A stretch of 64,000 nucleotides of DNA, from assembly GCA_964492895.1 (NCBI GenBank), contig CAZBLR010000005.1:1-64000 (forward strand). The letters are read 5' to 3'. Source of the stretch: DATLWN01 sp964492895 (GTDB lineage: Bacteria > Pseudomonadota > Zetaproteobacteria > Mariprofundales > Mariprofundaceae). This document shows, in pieces, positions 19,520 to 27,286 of this stretch. The number at the start of each line of letters is the position of its first letter. The stretch's first letter is position 1. The translations under genes and the position numbers were made by a program. The notes beneath the pieces were generated by a model, which was not told where the DNA came from, did no database searches, and was given only the letters and a program-made list of their open reading frames with translations.

Positions 19520-20373
19520 TGTCGGCGGGATCGCGCTGGCATCGGCCGGCCGACGGCGATGCCTGGATCATGGGGGTGCTCAATTGCACCCCCGATTCAT
19601 TTTCGGACGGTGGCCGTTATGTCGATACCGGGGCGGCGGTGGCCCATGGGCTCATGCTGCGCGATGCCGGCGCCCGGCTGATCGATGTCGGCGGGGAGTC
19701 GACGCGTCCGGGGGCCGAGTCCGTGCCCGTGCAGGAAGAGTTGCGTCGCGTGATTCCGGTCATCCAGTCCCTGGTGCGCGAGGGATGCCAGGTGTCCGTG
19801 GATACCACCAAGGCGGCGGTGATGCGTCTGGCCGTCGAGGCCGGGGCCACGATGATCAATGACGTGACGGCCCTGGCCGGGGATGGCGATGCGCTGGCCG
19901 CGGCGGCGGAGAGCGGGGCGGACGTGTGCCTGATGCATATGCAGGGAAGGCCGCGGACCATGCAGGAGCATCCCCATTACGATGACGTGGTCGGCGAGGT
20001 CCGTACGTTCTTTGCACGGCGTATCGACGCCTGCCTGGCGGCCGGCATCCGTGAGGATGCCATCGTGCTCGATCCGGGCATCGGCTTCGGCAAGCGCCTC
20101 GAGGACAACCTGGCTCTGATCGCCCGGCTACCGGTGTTCCGGCAGGCATTCGGCCTGCCGCTGGCGCTCGGGGTGTCGCGAAAGTCCTTCCTGGGTGCGC
20201 TGACCGGTGCGCCCGTAGAGGACAGGGAGACCGAGACCGCGGCGGCGGTAAGCATCGGCGTGTTTGCGGGTGCGGACATCCTGCGCGTGCACGACGTGGC
20301 CATCCAGCGCCGGGCCATACGCGTGGCCTCGGCCCTGCGGCAGGCGTGCAGCCCGGATGGACCGGTCGGCTAG
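19519..20373 (+). CDS. folP: Dihydropteroate synthase
   Basis: 284 residues. It condenses p-aminobenzoate with dihydropterin pyrophosphate in folate synthesis and is the target of sulfonamides. Signatures: MGVLNCTPDSFSDGG near residue 17, DVGGESTRPGA near 60, the DTTKAAV and MINDV loops, and DPGIGFGK. The start ATG overlaps the ftsH stop (TGATG), the classic ftsH-folP linkage. In most gammaproteobacteria glmM follows directly; here glmM lies 5.4 kb further on, behind the thiosulfate genes and cdaA-cdaR. The stop overlaps the stop of the convergent LysR gene. Confidence 0.96.
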
Positions 20374-21308
20374 GCGGGTGCGGCGACCGGCTGGGACGGA
20401 AGCGGCAGCAGGTTTTTCGTGTCGATGACGCGCGACAGCATTTCGAGGAACGCATCGACGACCGGTCCGGTCTGCCGGTTGCGATGCCGCAGTTGGTGCA
20501 ATGGTCGCTGGAAAATGACATCGCGGCAGGGAATGCGCACCAGCGTGCCGGCTCTGATCTCGTTGATGACCGTCAGGTAGGAGACCCCGGCGATACCGGC
20601 ACCGGCCAGCACGGCACCCTTGACGGCCTCGGTGCTGCCGAGTGTGAAGACGGCGCGTGGTTCCGAGCAGCCATTCGTGCGCAGGATGCGCTCCAGCACG
20701 GCCTGGGTGCCGGATCCCGGCTCGCGCATCACCCAGGCATGCCGGCACAGGGTGGACATGTCGGCGGAAAGGCCTTCGCTGGTCAATGGATGTCCGGCCG
20801 GGGCGATGATGGCCAGCTCGTCGTGCATGAAGACGCACCCATCCAGTTCCTGATGCTCGGCAAATCCCTCGGTGAATCCGAGGTCGATACGGTCCTCCAG
20901 CAACAGGCGCTGGATGGCATCGGTATTGCCGATCTCCAGGTGGATATCCATGGTCGGATACAGGGCGCGGAACTGGGCCAGTACGGCGGGCAGCAGGTAG
21001 TTGCCGATCGTCGTGCTCGCCCCCAGCGACAGTCGCCCCGATTTCAGGTTGCAGATCTCCTCCATCGAGGCGCGCGCGCGGGCGCTCAGGGCAAAGATGC
21101 GGCTGGCGTAATCGTGCAGCACCAGCCCCGCTTCCGTCAGACGCACGCCGCGTGGTTCGCGGTCGAGCAGGGCGAGTCCCAGCGCGTCCTCGAGCGACTT
21201 CAGTTGCCGGGATACGGCCGGTTGTGTGATATAGAGCCGCTCGGCGGCCTTGCTGAGGCTCCCCGTTTCGGCTACGGCGTGGAATACAGCGAGATGGCGT
21301 AGGTTCAT
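20370..21308 (-). CDS. LysR-type transcriptional regulator
   Basis: 312 residues: an N-terminal winged helix-turn-helix (AETGSLSKAAERLYITQPAVSRQLKSLE region, residues 15-42) and a two-lobe periplasmic-binding-like effector domain. It is divergent from the DsrE-like gene and probably controls the thiosulfate module; this is the usual LysR arrangement but is inference. Two palindromes lie in the divergent spacer (21324-21341 and 21343-21359). The stop overlaps the folP stop: the two TAG codons are on opposite strands and share two bases, so there is no spacer. The effector is unknown. Confidence 0.9.
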   Translation of the reverse strand: MNLRHLAVFHAVAETGSLSKAAERLYITQPAVSRQLKSLEDALGLALLDREPRGVRLTEAGLVLHDYASRIFALSARARASMEEICNLKSGRLSLGASTTIGNYLLPAVLAQFRALYPTMDIHLEIGNTDAIQRLLLEDRIDLGFTEGFAEHQELDGCVFMHDELAIIAPAGHPLTSEGLSADMSTLCRHAWVMREPGSGTQAVLERILRTNGCSEPRAVFTLGSTEAVKGAVLAGAGIAGVSYLTVINEIRAGTLVRIPCRDVIFQRPLHQLRHRNRQTGPVVDAFLEMLSRVIDTKNLLPLPSQPVAAPA

Positions 21309-21323
21309 AGGTATTACCCCAGG

Positions 21324-21359
21324 TTATGCAGAACAGCATAAACATGCATTTGATGCATG
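21324..21359. promoter_or_regulatory. Paired palindromes in the LysR/DsrE divergent promoter
   Basis: Two dyads lie next to each other between the divergent genes: TTATGC-N6-GCATAA (21324-21341), then CATGCAT-TTG-ATGCATG (21343-21359). LysR regulators usually bind a dyad near their own start and a second one toward the target promoter, which fits this geometry. A CATAAT at 21371-21376 could be the -10 element of the DsrE-like gene. Confidence 0.55.
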
Positions 21360-21430
21360 GCCTGCGCAAGCATAATTTTTTCTGCCTTAGCAAAGGGGCA
21401 ACAGATGATGCCCTTATGGAGGAGGAAAGA

Positions 21431-21985
21431 ATGAAGTCAGTATTGAATTTGCGAGTATGGGTGGCGGCACTGGCCGTGGGTCTGGCGATGCCGGCCATGG
21501 CCATGGCCGGTGAATGGGTCACCCCGGCGATCGATGGTTACGGTGGTGTGCATCCGCTGCCGCATGCGATGGTGCAGCCCAATCCCAAGCACCGTTACAA
21601 GGCGATCTTTGACGTCACCAGCCATGCCAAGGATCCGAGCGAGGTCAATCCGGGCCTGAAGCATGTGGCCCGCGCGGTCAACGCCTTCGCTTCGGCGGGT
21701 GTGCCGCTTTCCCACCTGCATTTCGTGGCGATCGTGCACGGTCCGGCTACGTCGGCGATCTTGAGTGATGCGGCTTACAAGAAGCTCTTCAATGTGGATA
21801 ACCCCAATATCGACTTGCTGAGCAAGCTGAAGAAGGCCGGTGTCAAGGTCTTTGTCTGCGGCCAGGCGATGTACGATCTCAAGTACCCGCTTGCCGATGT
21901 TTCCAAGGATGTGCACGTGGCGCTGTCGGCGCTGCCGACGGTGGTCATCTACGGTGACATGGGCTATGCCTACATGAAGCAGTAA
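21431..21985 (+). CDS. Exported DsrE-family protein
   Basis: 184 residues with a clear Sec signal peptide (WVAALAVGLAMPAMAMA, cleavage before GEWV), then a DsrE/DsrF-like alpha/beta domain. The conserved Cys is in VKVFVCGQAMYD, the position that carries sulfane sulfur in DsrE proteins. Most DsrE proteins are cytoplasmic; an exported form next to thiosulfate:quinone oxidoreductase suggests handling of sulfur on the periplasmic side, which is inference. The ATG at 21431 has GGAGGAAAG directly upstream; an earlier in-frame ATG at 21326 lies in the operator region and is rejected. A strong terminator follows. Confidence 0.82.
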   Translation: MKSVLNLRVWVAALAVGLAMPAMAMAGEWVTPAIDGYGGVHPLPHAMVQPNPKHRYKAIFDVTSHAKDPSEVNPGLKHVARAVNAFASAGVPLSHLHFVAIVHGPATSAILSDAAYKKLFNVDNPNIDLLSKLKKAGVKVFVCGQAMYDLKYPLADVSKDVHVALSALPTVVIYGDMGYAYMKQ

Positions 21986-21993
21986 GGAGCATG

Positions 21994-22024
21994 GGGTTCC
22001 CGGCCACTGGATGGCCGGGAACCC
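21994..22024 (+). terminator. Terminator after the exported DsrE-like gene
   Basis: Perfect 13-bp GC-rich stem (21994-22006 with 22012-22024) with a 5-base loop, followed by TTGCTTTGC. It separates the DsrE-like gene from the binding-protein gene, and may act as an attenuator giving more DsrE-like mRNA than downstream mRNA, since no obvious new promoter is seen in the 41 bases that remain. Confidence 0.7.
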
Positions 22025-22065
22025 TTGCTTTGCATCGAAGACTTATCAGGGGAGGAAGACGAAGA

Positions 22066-23004
22066 ATGCGATATCGGAATCATGTGTTGCGGATGCTGTT
22101 GGTGATGATGTTGGTGGTGGCGGGCCATGCCTACGCCGCAGAGGGGGCGAATTCCCCGCCGTGGAGCAAGCCGATGGTCACGGGCGAACCGTTTACCATC
22201 GACGGGATCGAGAACGCCCCGGACCTGCATGGCGACGTCAACGATCCCCAGCTGGTCGTGTTCTTCGCCGGCAACCAGTACATGCTGGTCAACCGCCTGC
22301 TGGAGGCCTTCCAGCACAAGTATCCGAAGTACACGCGCGTGTTCGCCGAAACGCTGCCGCCAGGCGTGCTCGTCCGCCAGATCGACAAGGGCGGGATCGT
22401 GGTCGGCAACATGCGCATCAGCCTCAAGCCGGATGTCTATACCGCAGGCAAGGGCCGCATCCGCGCCATGCAGAAGAAGCTGGGCTGGTTCAGCAAGACC
22501 AAGGACTATGCCCGCAACCGGCTGGCGATCATGACCGCCGCGGGTAATCCCGCCCATATCACGGGCTGGGCCAGCCTCGCCGATCCCGAGCTGAAGCTGT
22601 GCATGCCCAACCCGACCACCGAGGGCATCGCCAACCACGCCATCATCCCGGCGCTGCGCGCCAGCGGGGGCGACAAGCTGGTCGACGCCGTGTACCGCGA
22701 CAAGGTCAAGGCCGGCACCACGCTGTTGACGCATATCCACCATCGGCAGACGCCGATGATGATCATGAACGGCCAGTGTGCGGCCGGTGCGGTCTGGTAC
22801 ACCGAGGCCTACTTCCACGCACATATCGCCAAGCATCCGCTGGCAATGGTCGAGGTTCCGGCCAGTCAGAACCATGTTGTGACCTATACCGCGGCAGCGA
22901 TGAAGAACGCCCCGCATCCGGAGGCGGCGGCAGCGTTCCTGGCGTTCCTTGGCAGCCCCGAAGGCCAGGCGATTTATCGGCACTACGGCTTCATGGCGCC
23001 CTAG
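22066..23004 (+). CDS. Orphan periplasmic substrate-binding protein, ModA-like
   Basis: 312 residues: a signal peptide (VLRMLLVMMLVVAGHAYA, cleavage before AEGAN) and a type II periplasmic-binding fold similar to the ModA/sulfate-binding group (VVFFAGNQYMLVNRLLEAFQ, then FLAFLGSPEGQAIYRHYGF at the end). No permease or ATPase gene is nearby, so it may bind an oxyanion without importing it, or serve another transporter. Its place between an exported DsrE-like protein and DoxDA suggests a sulfur oxyanion such as thiosulfate, but that is inference. GGGGAGGAAG lies 9 bases before the ATG at 22066. Confidence 0.8.
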   Translation: MRYRNHVLRMLLVMMLVVAGHAYAAEGANSPPWSKPMVTGEPFTIDGIENAPDLHGDVNDPQLVVFFAGNQYMLVNRLLEAFQHKYPKYTRVFAETLPPGVLVRQIDKGGIVVGNMRISLKPDVYTAGKGRIRAMQKKLGWFSKTKDYARNRLAIMTAAGNPAHITGWASLADPELKLCMPNPTTEGIANHAIIPALRASGGDKLVDAVYRDKVKAGTTLLTHIHHRQTPMMIMNGQCAAGAVWYTEAYFHAHIAKHPLAMVEVPASQNHVVTYTAAAMKNAPHPEAAAAFLAFLGSPEGQAIYRHYGFMAP

Positions 23005-23072
23005 TCCGGGCGTCGATGGCCAACAGGAGATGACGGCAAGCGATAGTATCAACAGCAACAGGGGAGCGAATC

Positions 23073-24173
23073 ATGGAAACGGGTAGTACGACACAACGTA
23101 ATGAATGGACGCTGGCGAGGGTGTTCGCCCTTGCCGGCCTGATGGCCCTCGGTGTCCGCCTTGTCCAGGGCTGGGTGTTCTGGGGCGGGGCCTCGCGCCG
23201 GATGATCTATGCCTACAAGGAAGTCCACGGGCATATGAGCGCCGTGAAACTGAACCCGGACGTGGGCGGCTACGTCGCCAACAAACTGGTCCATGCCATG
23301 CCGGGCTCGATGTTTCCCAACCTCATCGACTGGATCATCATGCATGGCGGGTTCCTGCATTTCATGGTGTGGTTCTGGACCCTGGTGGAGCTGGTGGTCG
23401 GCGTCGCCCTGATCGTCGGGTTCGCCACCCGCTTCATGGCCTTCGCCAGTGTCGGCCTGAGCGTCTCGGTGATGATGATCTTCGGGTGGATGGGATCGAC
23501 CTGTGTCGACGAATGGACCATGGCGTCGGCGAGTTTCGCCATGGGTACGCTGCTGATGCTCACCGGCGGCGGTTCCTGGTCGGTGGATCAGTGGCTGGCC
23601 CGGCGCAATCCTGTCATGGCCGAGAGCGGCTGGTTCAGGCTGCTGTTCTCCGGCGAGCTTCCCTATGAAGGCACGCACAAGTGGAGCATCTGGCTGGGCA
23701 TCATCTCGATCGTGTTCACGGTCGGTACCTACCAGTACCTGCACGGCGCGGTGTTCAGCCTGTTGAAGGCGCGCACGGACTTCCATCACTACCACATGAA
23801 GCTGGACAATGCCGAGGCCAAGCCCAACGGCGAGGTCAGCTTCCATGCCTATGTGAATGCAGGTCCGGACACCGGCAAGCTGTACGTGATCGCTGCCCAG
23901 TTGCTTGATACGGGCGGCCATGTCGCGGAGCAGTGGGGCGGCGAGCAGCTGTCCGCGCTGGGCAAGGGCGCCATCGTCAACCGCTACACGCAGGCCTGGG
24001 CTTCGCAGATCAAGCCGTCGGCCTATGGTATCGGCGGTGTCGTGGGGGCGAAGGCCACCATCACCCTGCCGGCACAGGCCGGCAGCAAGGCGTTGTCCGG
24101 CTCGGGCTACACCCTGCGTCTGACCACCATCGACGGCAAACACCTGGATACGCCGGTGGCCGTACAGCCTTGA
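23073..24173 (+). CDS. doxDA: Thiosulfate:quinone oxidoreductase, DoxD-DoxA fusion
   Basis: 366 residues. The N-terminal ~200 residues form the DoxD membrane domain with about four helices; the C-terminal ~150 residues, after the helix WLGIISIVFTVGTYQYL, form the DoxA domain. In Acidianus the two are separate subunits, whereas in Acidithiobacillus-type sulfur oxidisers they are fused as here. The enzyme oxidises thiosulfate to tetrathionate and passes electrons to quinone. CVDEW near residue 145 is within the DoxD part. This is the best marker of metabolism in the window. The gene follows the binding protein by 68 bases and ends at a strong hairpin. Confidence 0.9.
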   Translation: METGSTTQRNEWTLARVFALAGLMALGVRLVQGWVFWGGASRRMIYAYKEVHGHMSAVKLNPDVGGYVANKLVHAMPGSMFPNLIDWIIMHGGFLHFMVWFWTLVELVVGVALIVGFATRFMAFASVGLSVSVMMIFGWMGSTCVDEWTMASASFAMGTLLMLTGGGSWSVDQWLARRNPVMAESGWFRLLFSGELPYEGTHKWSIWLGIISIVFTVGTYQYLHGAVFSLLKARTDFHHYHMKLDNAEAKPNGEVSFHAYVNAGPDTGKLYVIAAQLLDTGGHVAEQWGGEQLSALGKGAIVNRYTQAWASQIKPSAYGIGGVVGAKATITLPAQAGSKALSGSGYTLRLTTIDGKHLDTPVAVQP

Positions 24174-24178
24174 GCCTT

Positions 24179-24218
24179 CCGGGGTGCGCGTGTTGACGCC
24201 ATCGCACGCGCGCCCCGG
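24179..24218 (+). terminator. Terminator-like hairpin after doxDA
   Basis: A 14-bp stem with a single G-T pair (24179-24192 with 24205-24218) around a 12-base loop, starting six bases after the doxDA stop. There is no T-run, so it may be Rho-assisted. It marks the end of the thiosulfate module. Confidence 0.55.
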
Positions 24219-24296
24219 TCCTCAGAGGGCCGGCGGAACGGCGGGATCGATCCGCAAGATTGAATAGATGGTGCTGCAACCGTTATCCTCAGGCTA

Positions 24297-25118
24297 ATGG
24301 ACTGGCAGTTCGGATTGCGGGACGCGGTGGATATCGCCCTGGTGGCGGTCGTGGTCTATTTCGTGCTGCGCCTGATCCAAGGCACGCGTACGGTGCAGAT
24401 GCTGATCGGTCTGGCCGTCGTGCTCGTGGTCTACGAACTGTCGCGCCTCTTCGGACTGCTGACCGCCGAATGGCTGTTCGGGCAGTTCTTCTCCGTGTTC
24501 ATCGTCATCCTGGTCATCCTGTTCCAGCACGATATCCGGCGGGGACTGATGCGGGTTGCGATCAACCCGCTCGGGGGCGGTTCGGCCGCCAATACCGAGG
24601 ACCTGGCCGTGACGATCCTGGTCGAGGCCAGTCTGGCGCTGTCCCATCGCAACTGGGGTGGCCTGATCGTGCTGGAGCGATCGACCGGCCTGAAGCATCT
24701 GTACGACAGCGGCGTGGAGATGGACATGCCCCTGCGCCCGGACGTGGTGCTGACGTTGTTCTGTCCTGCCGCACCCATGCATGACGGTGCCATCATCGTC
24801 CGCCAGCATTCCGGGGGGTGGCGCATCGCCGCCGCCCGCGTGTTGCTGCCGCTGGCGCAGGCCAACGCCGTCGGCGGCGAATTCGGCACCCGCCATCGGG
24901 CCGCCGTGGGCCTGAGCGAGGAAAGCGATGCGCTGGTCATCGTCGTTTCGGAGGAGACCGGGGCCATCCGCCTGGCCGAGGACGGGCGTCTCAGCGACGC
25001 GCTGGACAGCGCGACCCTGCGCCGGGAGCTGACGGGTCGGCTGCTGCCCGCCCTGGAGGCCGGCGCCGGTCTTTCCCGCAGCAATCTGGATGCCGGCGAC
25101 ACGGGGCAGGGCGAATGA
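24297..25118 (+). CDS. cdaA: Diadenylate cyclase CdaA
   Basis: 273 residues. It makes cyclic di-AMP from two ATP. Three N-terminal membrane helices (residues about 9-85) are followed by the DAC domain. Both catalytic motifs are intact: DGA at residues 163-165 in APMHDGAIIV and RHR at 199-201 in GTRHRAAVGLSE. A low-complexity tail ends the protein. The gene overlaps cdaR by four bases, and cdaR overlaps glmM, giving the cdaA-cdaR-glmM operon that is standard in Firmicutes but unusual in a proteobacterium. c-di-AMP controls potassium and osmolyte balance and wall synthesis where studied. Confidence 0.93.
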   Translation: MDWQFGLRDAVDIALVAVVVYFVLRLIQGTRTVQMLIGLAVVLVVYELSRLFGLLTAEWLFGQFFSVFIVILVILFQHDIRRGLMRVAINPLGGGSAANTEDLAVTILVEASLALSHRNWGGLIVLERSTGLKHLYDSGVEMDMPLRPDVVLTLFCPAAPMHDGAIIVRQHSGGWRIAAARVLLPLAQANAVGGEFGTRHRAAVGLSEESDALVIVVSEETGAIRLAEDGRLSDALDSATLRRELTGRLLPALEAGAGLSRSNLDAGDTGQGE

Positions 25119-25792
25119 GGCCTGTCCTGCGGCGGGCGGCCATGCCGTTCCTGTCCCTGCTGATCGCGACCGGCCTGTGGCTGCACGTGCACGGCCAGGG
25201 GGAGGGCACGGTCAGTCTGGATGTGCCGCTGCAGATCCACGGCCTGTCGGGCGGCTTGGTGGTGGTCAACGATCTGCCCGACCACGTTCGGGTCACGGTC
25301 AGCGGCCTGCAGGCCCGCCTCGGCACCCTGTCCTCCCGGGACCTGCATGTGCCCGTCGATGCCTCGAACCTGAAGGAGCCGGGGGTCACGGAAATCGCCA
25401 TCAAGGCCGGCGATGTCGCGGTGCCGCCCGGACTCAGCATCGACAAGATCCAGCCGGACCGCCTGCAGCTGCAGGTGGACCGCATCGTCAAGCGCCCCAT
25501 CCCCGTGCATGTGCGCTTCGACCTGCCGCCGGGATGGCGGGTGGACGGCCTGCAGGTGGATCCGCCCAGGGTCGAGCTCAACGGGCCGGAGGTATGGCTG
25601 GATTCACTGGTCAACGTCAATTCGGAGGTCGTCCGCATCGATACGCCGGCGGCGGGTCCCTTCGAGCGGGAAGCCGGCATCGAAAGCCCCACCGGCAAGG
25701 CCATCCACCTGGTGAATGACCGGATCAAGGTAAAGGTTCGCGGCATTTTGGTTTATGATGCACCGGTGCAGCCCGGCAGCGGAGGGAAGTGA
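25115..25792 (+). CDS. cdaR: YbbR-domain protein, CdaR-like
   Basis: 225 residues: an N-terminal membrane anchor (AAMPFLSLLIATGLWLHV) and extracytoplasmic YbbR repeats (SLDVPLQI, VRVTVSGL and VDPPRVELNGP blocks mark about two repeats). In Firmicutes CdaR binds and modulates the cyclase CdaA. The same pairing and order here supports that role. ATG at 25115 overlaps the cdaA stop and the gene ends in a TGATG overlap with glmM. It is shorter than Bacillus CdaR, which has four YbbR domains. Confidence 0.88.
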   Translation: MRPVLRRAAMPFLSLLIATGLWLHVHGQGEGTVSLDVPLQIHGLSGGLVVVNDLPDHVRVTVSGLQARLGTLSSRDLHVPVDASNLKEPGVTEIAIKAGDVAVPPGLSIDKIQPDRLQLQVDRIVKRPIPVHVRFDLPPGWRVDGLQVDPPRVELNGPEVWLDSLVNVNSEVVRIDTPAAGPFEREAGIESPTGKAIHLVNDRIKVKVRGILVYDAPVQPGSGGK

Positions 25793-27147
25793 TGCGCAAA
25801 TATTTCGGGACGGACGGTGTGCGCGGCACGGTCAACCAGGAGCCGATGACCGCCGAGTTCGCGCTGCGGCTGGGCCGGGCTGCCGGCCACGTGCTGACCA
25901 ATCACCTGTCCCACCGTCCCCATATCCTGATCGGCAAGGACACGCGGCTTTCCGGCTACATGATCGAATCGGCGCTGTGCGCCGGCCTCACCGCCCAGGG
26001 CATGAATGTGCTGCTGGTCGGGCCGGTACCGACGCCGGCGGTGGCCTACCTGACCCGCAGCCTGCGTGCGGATGCCGGGGTCGTGCTTTCGGCATCGCAC
26101 AACCCGGCGGGGGACAACGGCATCAAGTTCTTCGGGGCCGACGGCTACAAGCTTCCGGACAGCATCGAGCTGGAGATCGAGCAGTGCCTGGATGTGCTGC
26201 CGCCATTGCCCGATGCCATGAAGATCGGCAAGGCCAGCCGCATCGACGATGCACGGGGCCGCTATGTGGAGTTCTGCAAGGCTTCCCTGCCGCGGGACAT
26301 GCGTTTCGATGGGCTGAAGGTGGTGGTGGACTGCGCCAACGGCGCCGCCTACCAGGTGGCGCCGCAGCTGTTGTCGGAGCTGGGCTGCGATGTCACGGCT
26401 ATCCATGCGAAGCCCGATGGCTACAATATCAACCGGGAATGCGGTTCCACGCATCCACGCGGCATGCAGGATCAGGTCGTCGCCAGCGGTGCCGATATCG
26501 GGTTTGCGCTCGATGGCGATGCCGACCGCCTGATCGCCTGCGATGCATCCGGACAGCTGATCGACGGCGACCGGGTCATTGCCATCCTGGCCGAACATCA
26601 GCACCGGCACGGCCGGTTGCGTGGCGACGGGGTGGTCACCACCATCATGAGCAACATGGGGCTGGAGAAATACCTGGGCCGCCTGGGGCTGGCGATGCAC
26701 CGGGCGGCGGTCGGCGACCGCTATGTGCTGGAGATGATGCGCGACAAGGGCTGTAACCTTGGGGGGGAACAGTCCGGCCATGTCATCATGCTGGACAGCA
26801 ACACCACGGGCGATGGCCTGCTCACGGCGCTGCAGCTGCTGTGCGCCATGCGCGACGCCGGGCGACCGGTGGCCGAGCTTGCCGACGATCTGCCGCTGTA
26901 CCCGCAGAAGCTGTGGAACATCGTCATGGCCGAGCAGCGGGACGTGCTGAAGGATCCGGCGGTGCGGACGCTGATGGATGACGCCGAACGGCAGCTGGAC
27001 GGTCACGGGCGCCTCAGTGTGCGCATGTCCGGCACCGAGCCGAAGCTGCGCATCATGGTCGAGGCCGAGGACGAGGCCCTGATGCTGTCCGTCGGCGAGG
27101 AACTGGCCGGCCGCATCGGCTCGACCGTCGGGCTCGCCCATGATTGA
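25792..27147 (+). CDS. glmM: Phosphoglucosamine mutase
   Basis: 451 residues. It converts glucosamine-6-phosphate to glucosamine-1-phosphate, the precursor of UDP-GlcNAc for peptidoglycan and LPS. The opening YFGTDGVRG, the catalytic serine loop SASHNP with Ser102, the metal loop LDGDADR and the phosphate-binding RMSGTEPKLRIM are all present. The ATG at 25792 overlaps the cdaR stop; the GTG immediately before it is also in frame. In Bacillus and Listeria GlmM interacts with and inhibits CdaA, so the operon may couple wall precursor supply to c-di-AMP. Confidence 0.97.
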   Translation: MRKYFGTDGVRGTVNQEPMTAEFALRLGRAAGHVLTNHLSHRPHILIGKDTRLSGYMIESALCAGLTAQGMNVLLVGPVPTPAVAYLTRSLRADAGVVLSASHNPAGDNGIKFFGADGYKLPDSIELEIEQCLDVLPPLPDAMKIGKASRIDDARGRYVEFCKASLPRDMRFDGLKVVVDCANGAAYQVAPQLLSELGCDVTAIHAKPDGYNINRECGSTHPRGMQDQVVASGADIGFALDGDADRLIACDASGQLIDGDRVIAILAEHQHRHGRLRGDGVVTTIMSNMGLEKYLGRLGLAMHRAAVGDRYVLEMMRDKGCNLGGEQSGHVIMLDSNTTGDGLLTALQLLCAMRDAGRPVAELADDLPLYPQKLWNIVMAEQRDVLKDPAVRTLMDDAERQLDGHGRLSVRMSGTEPKLRIMVEAEDEALMLSVGEELAGRIGSTVGLAHD

Positions 27148-27286
27148 ACCGGCGACGGTGACCTGGATCACAGGCTATTGTCCCCGCCTTCCTTCTCTTT
27201 CTGAAAACGTCTAGGCTCGAATGGGCGCCGGTCACCACGAACGTCCGGCCCGACAGGCCTGGTAGAGGGAGCAGGGAACGACGCCT

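Noticed and set aside
22066..23004. Naming the binding protein modA (molybdate)
   Set aside because: The fold fits but there is no molybdate permease or ATPase beside it, and the sulfur context suggests another oxyanion; the ligand is left open.
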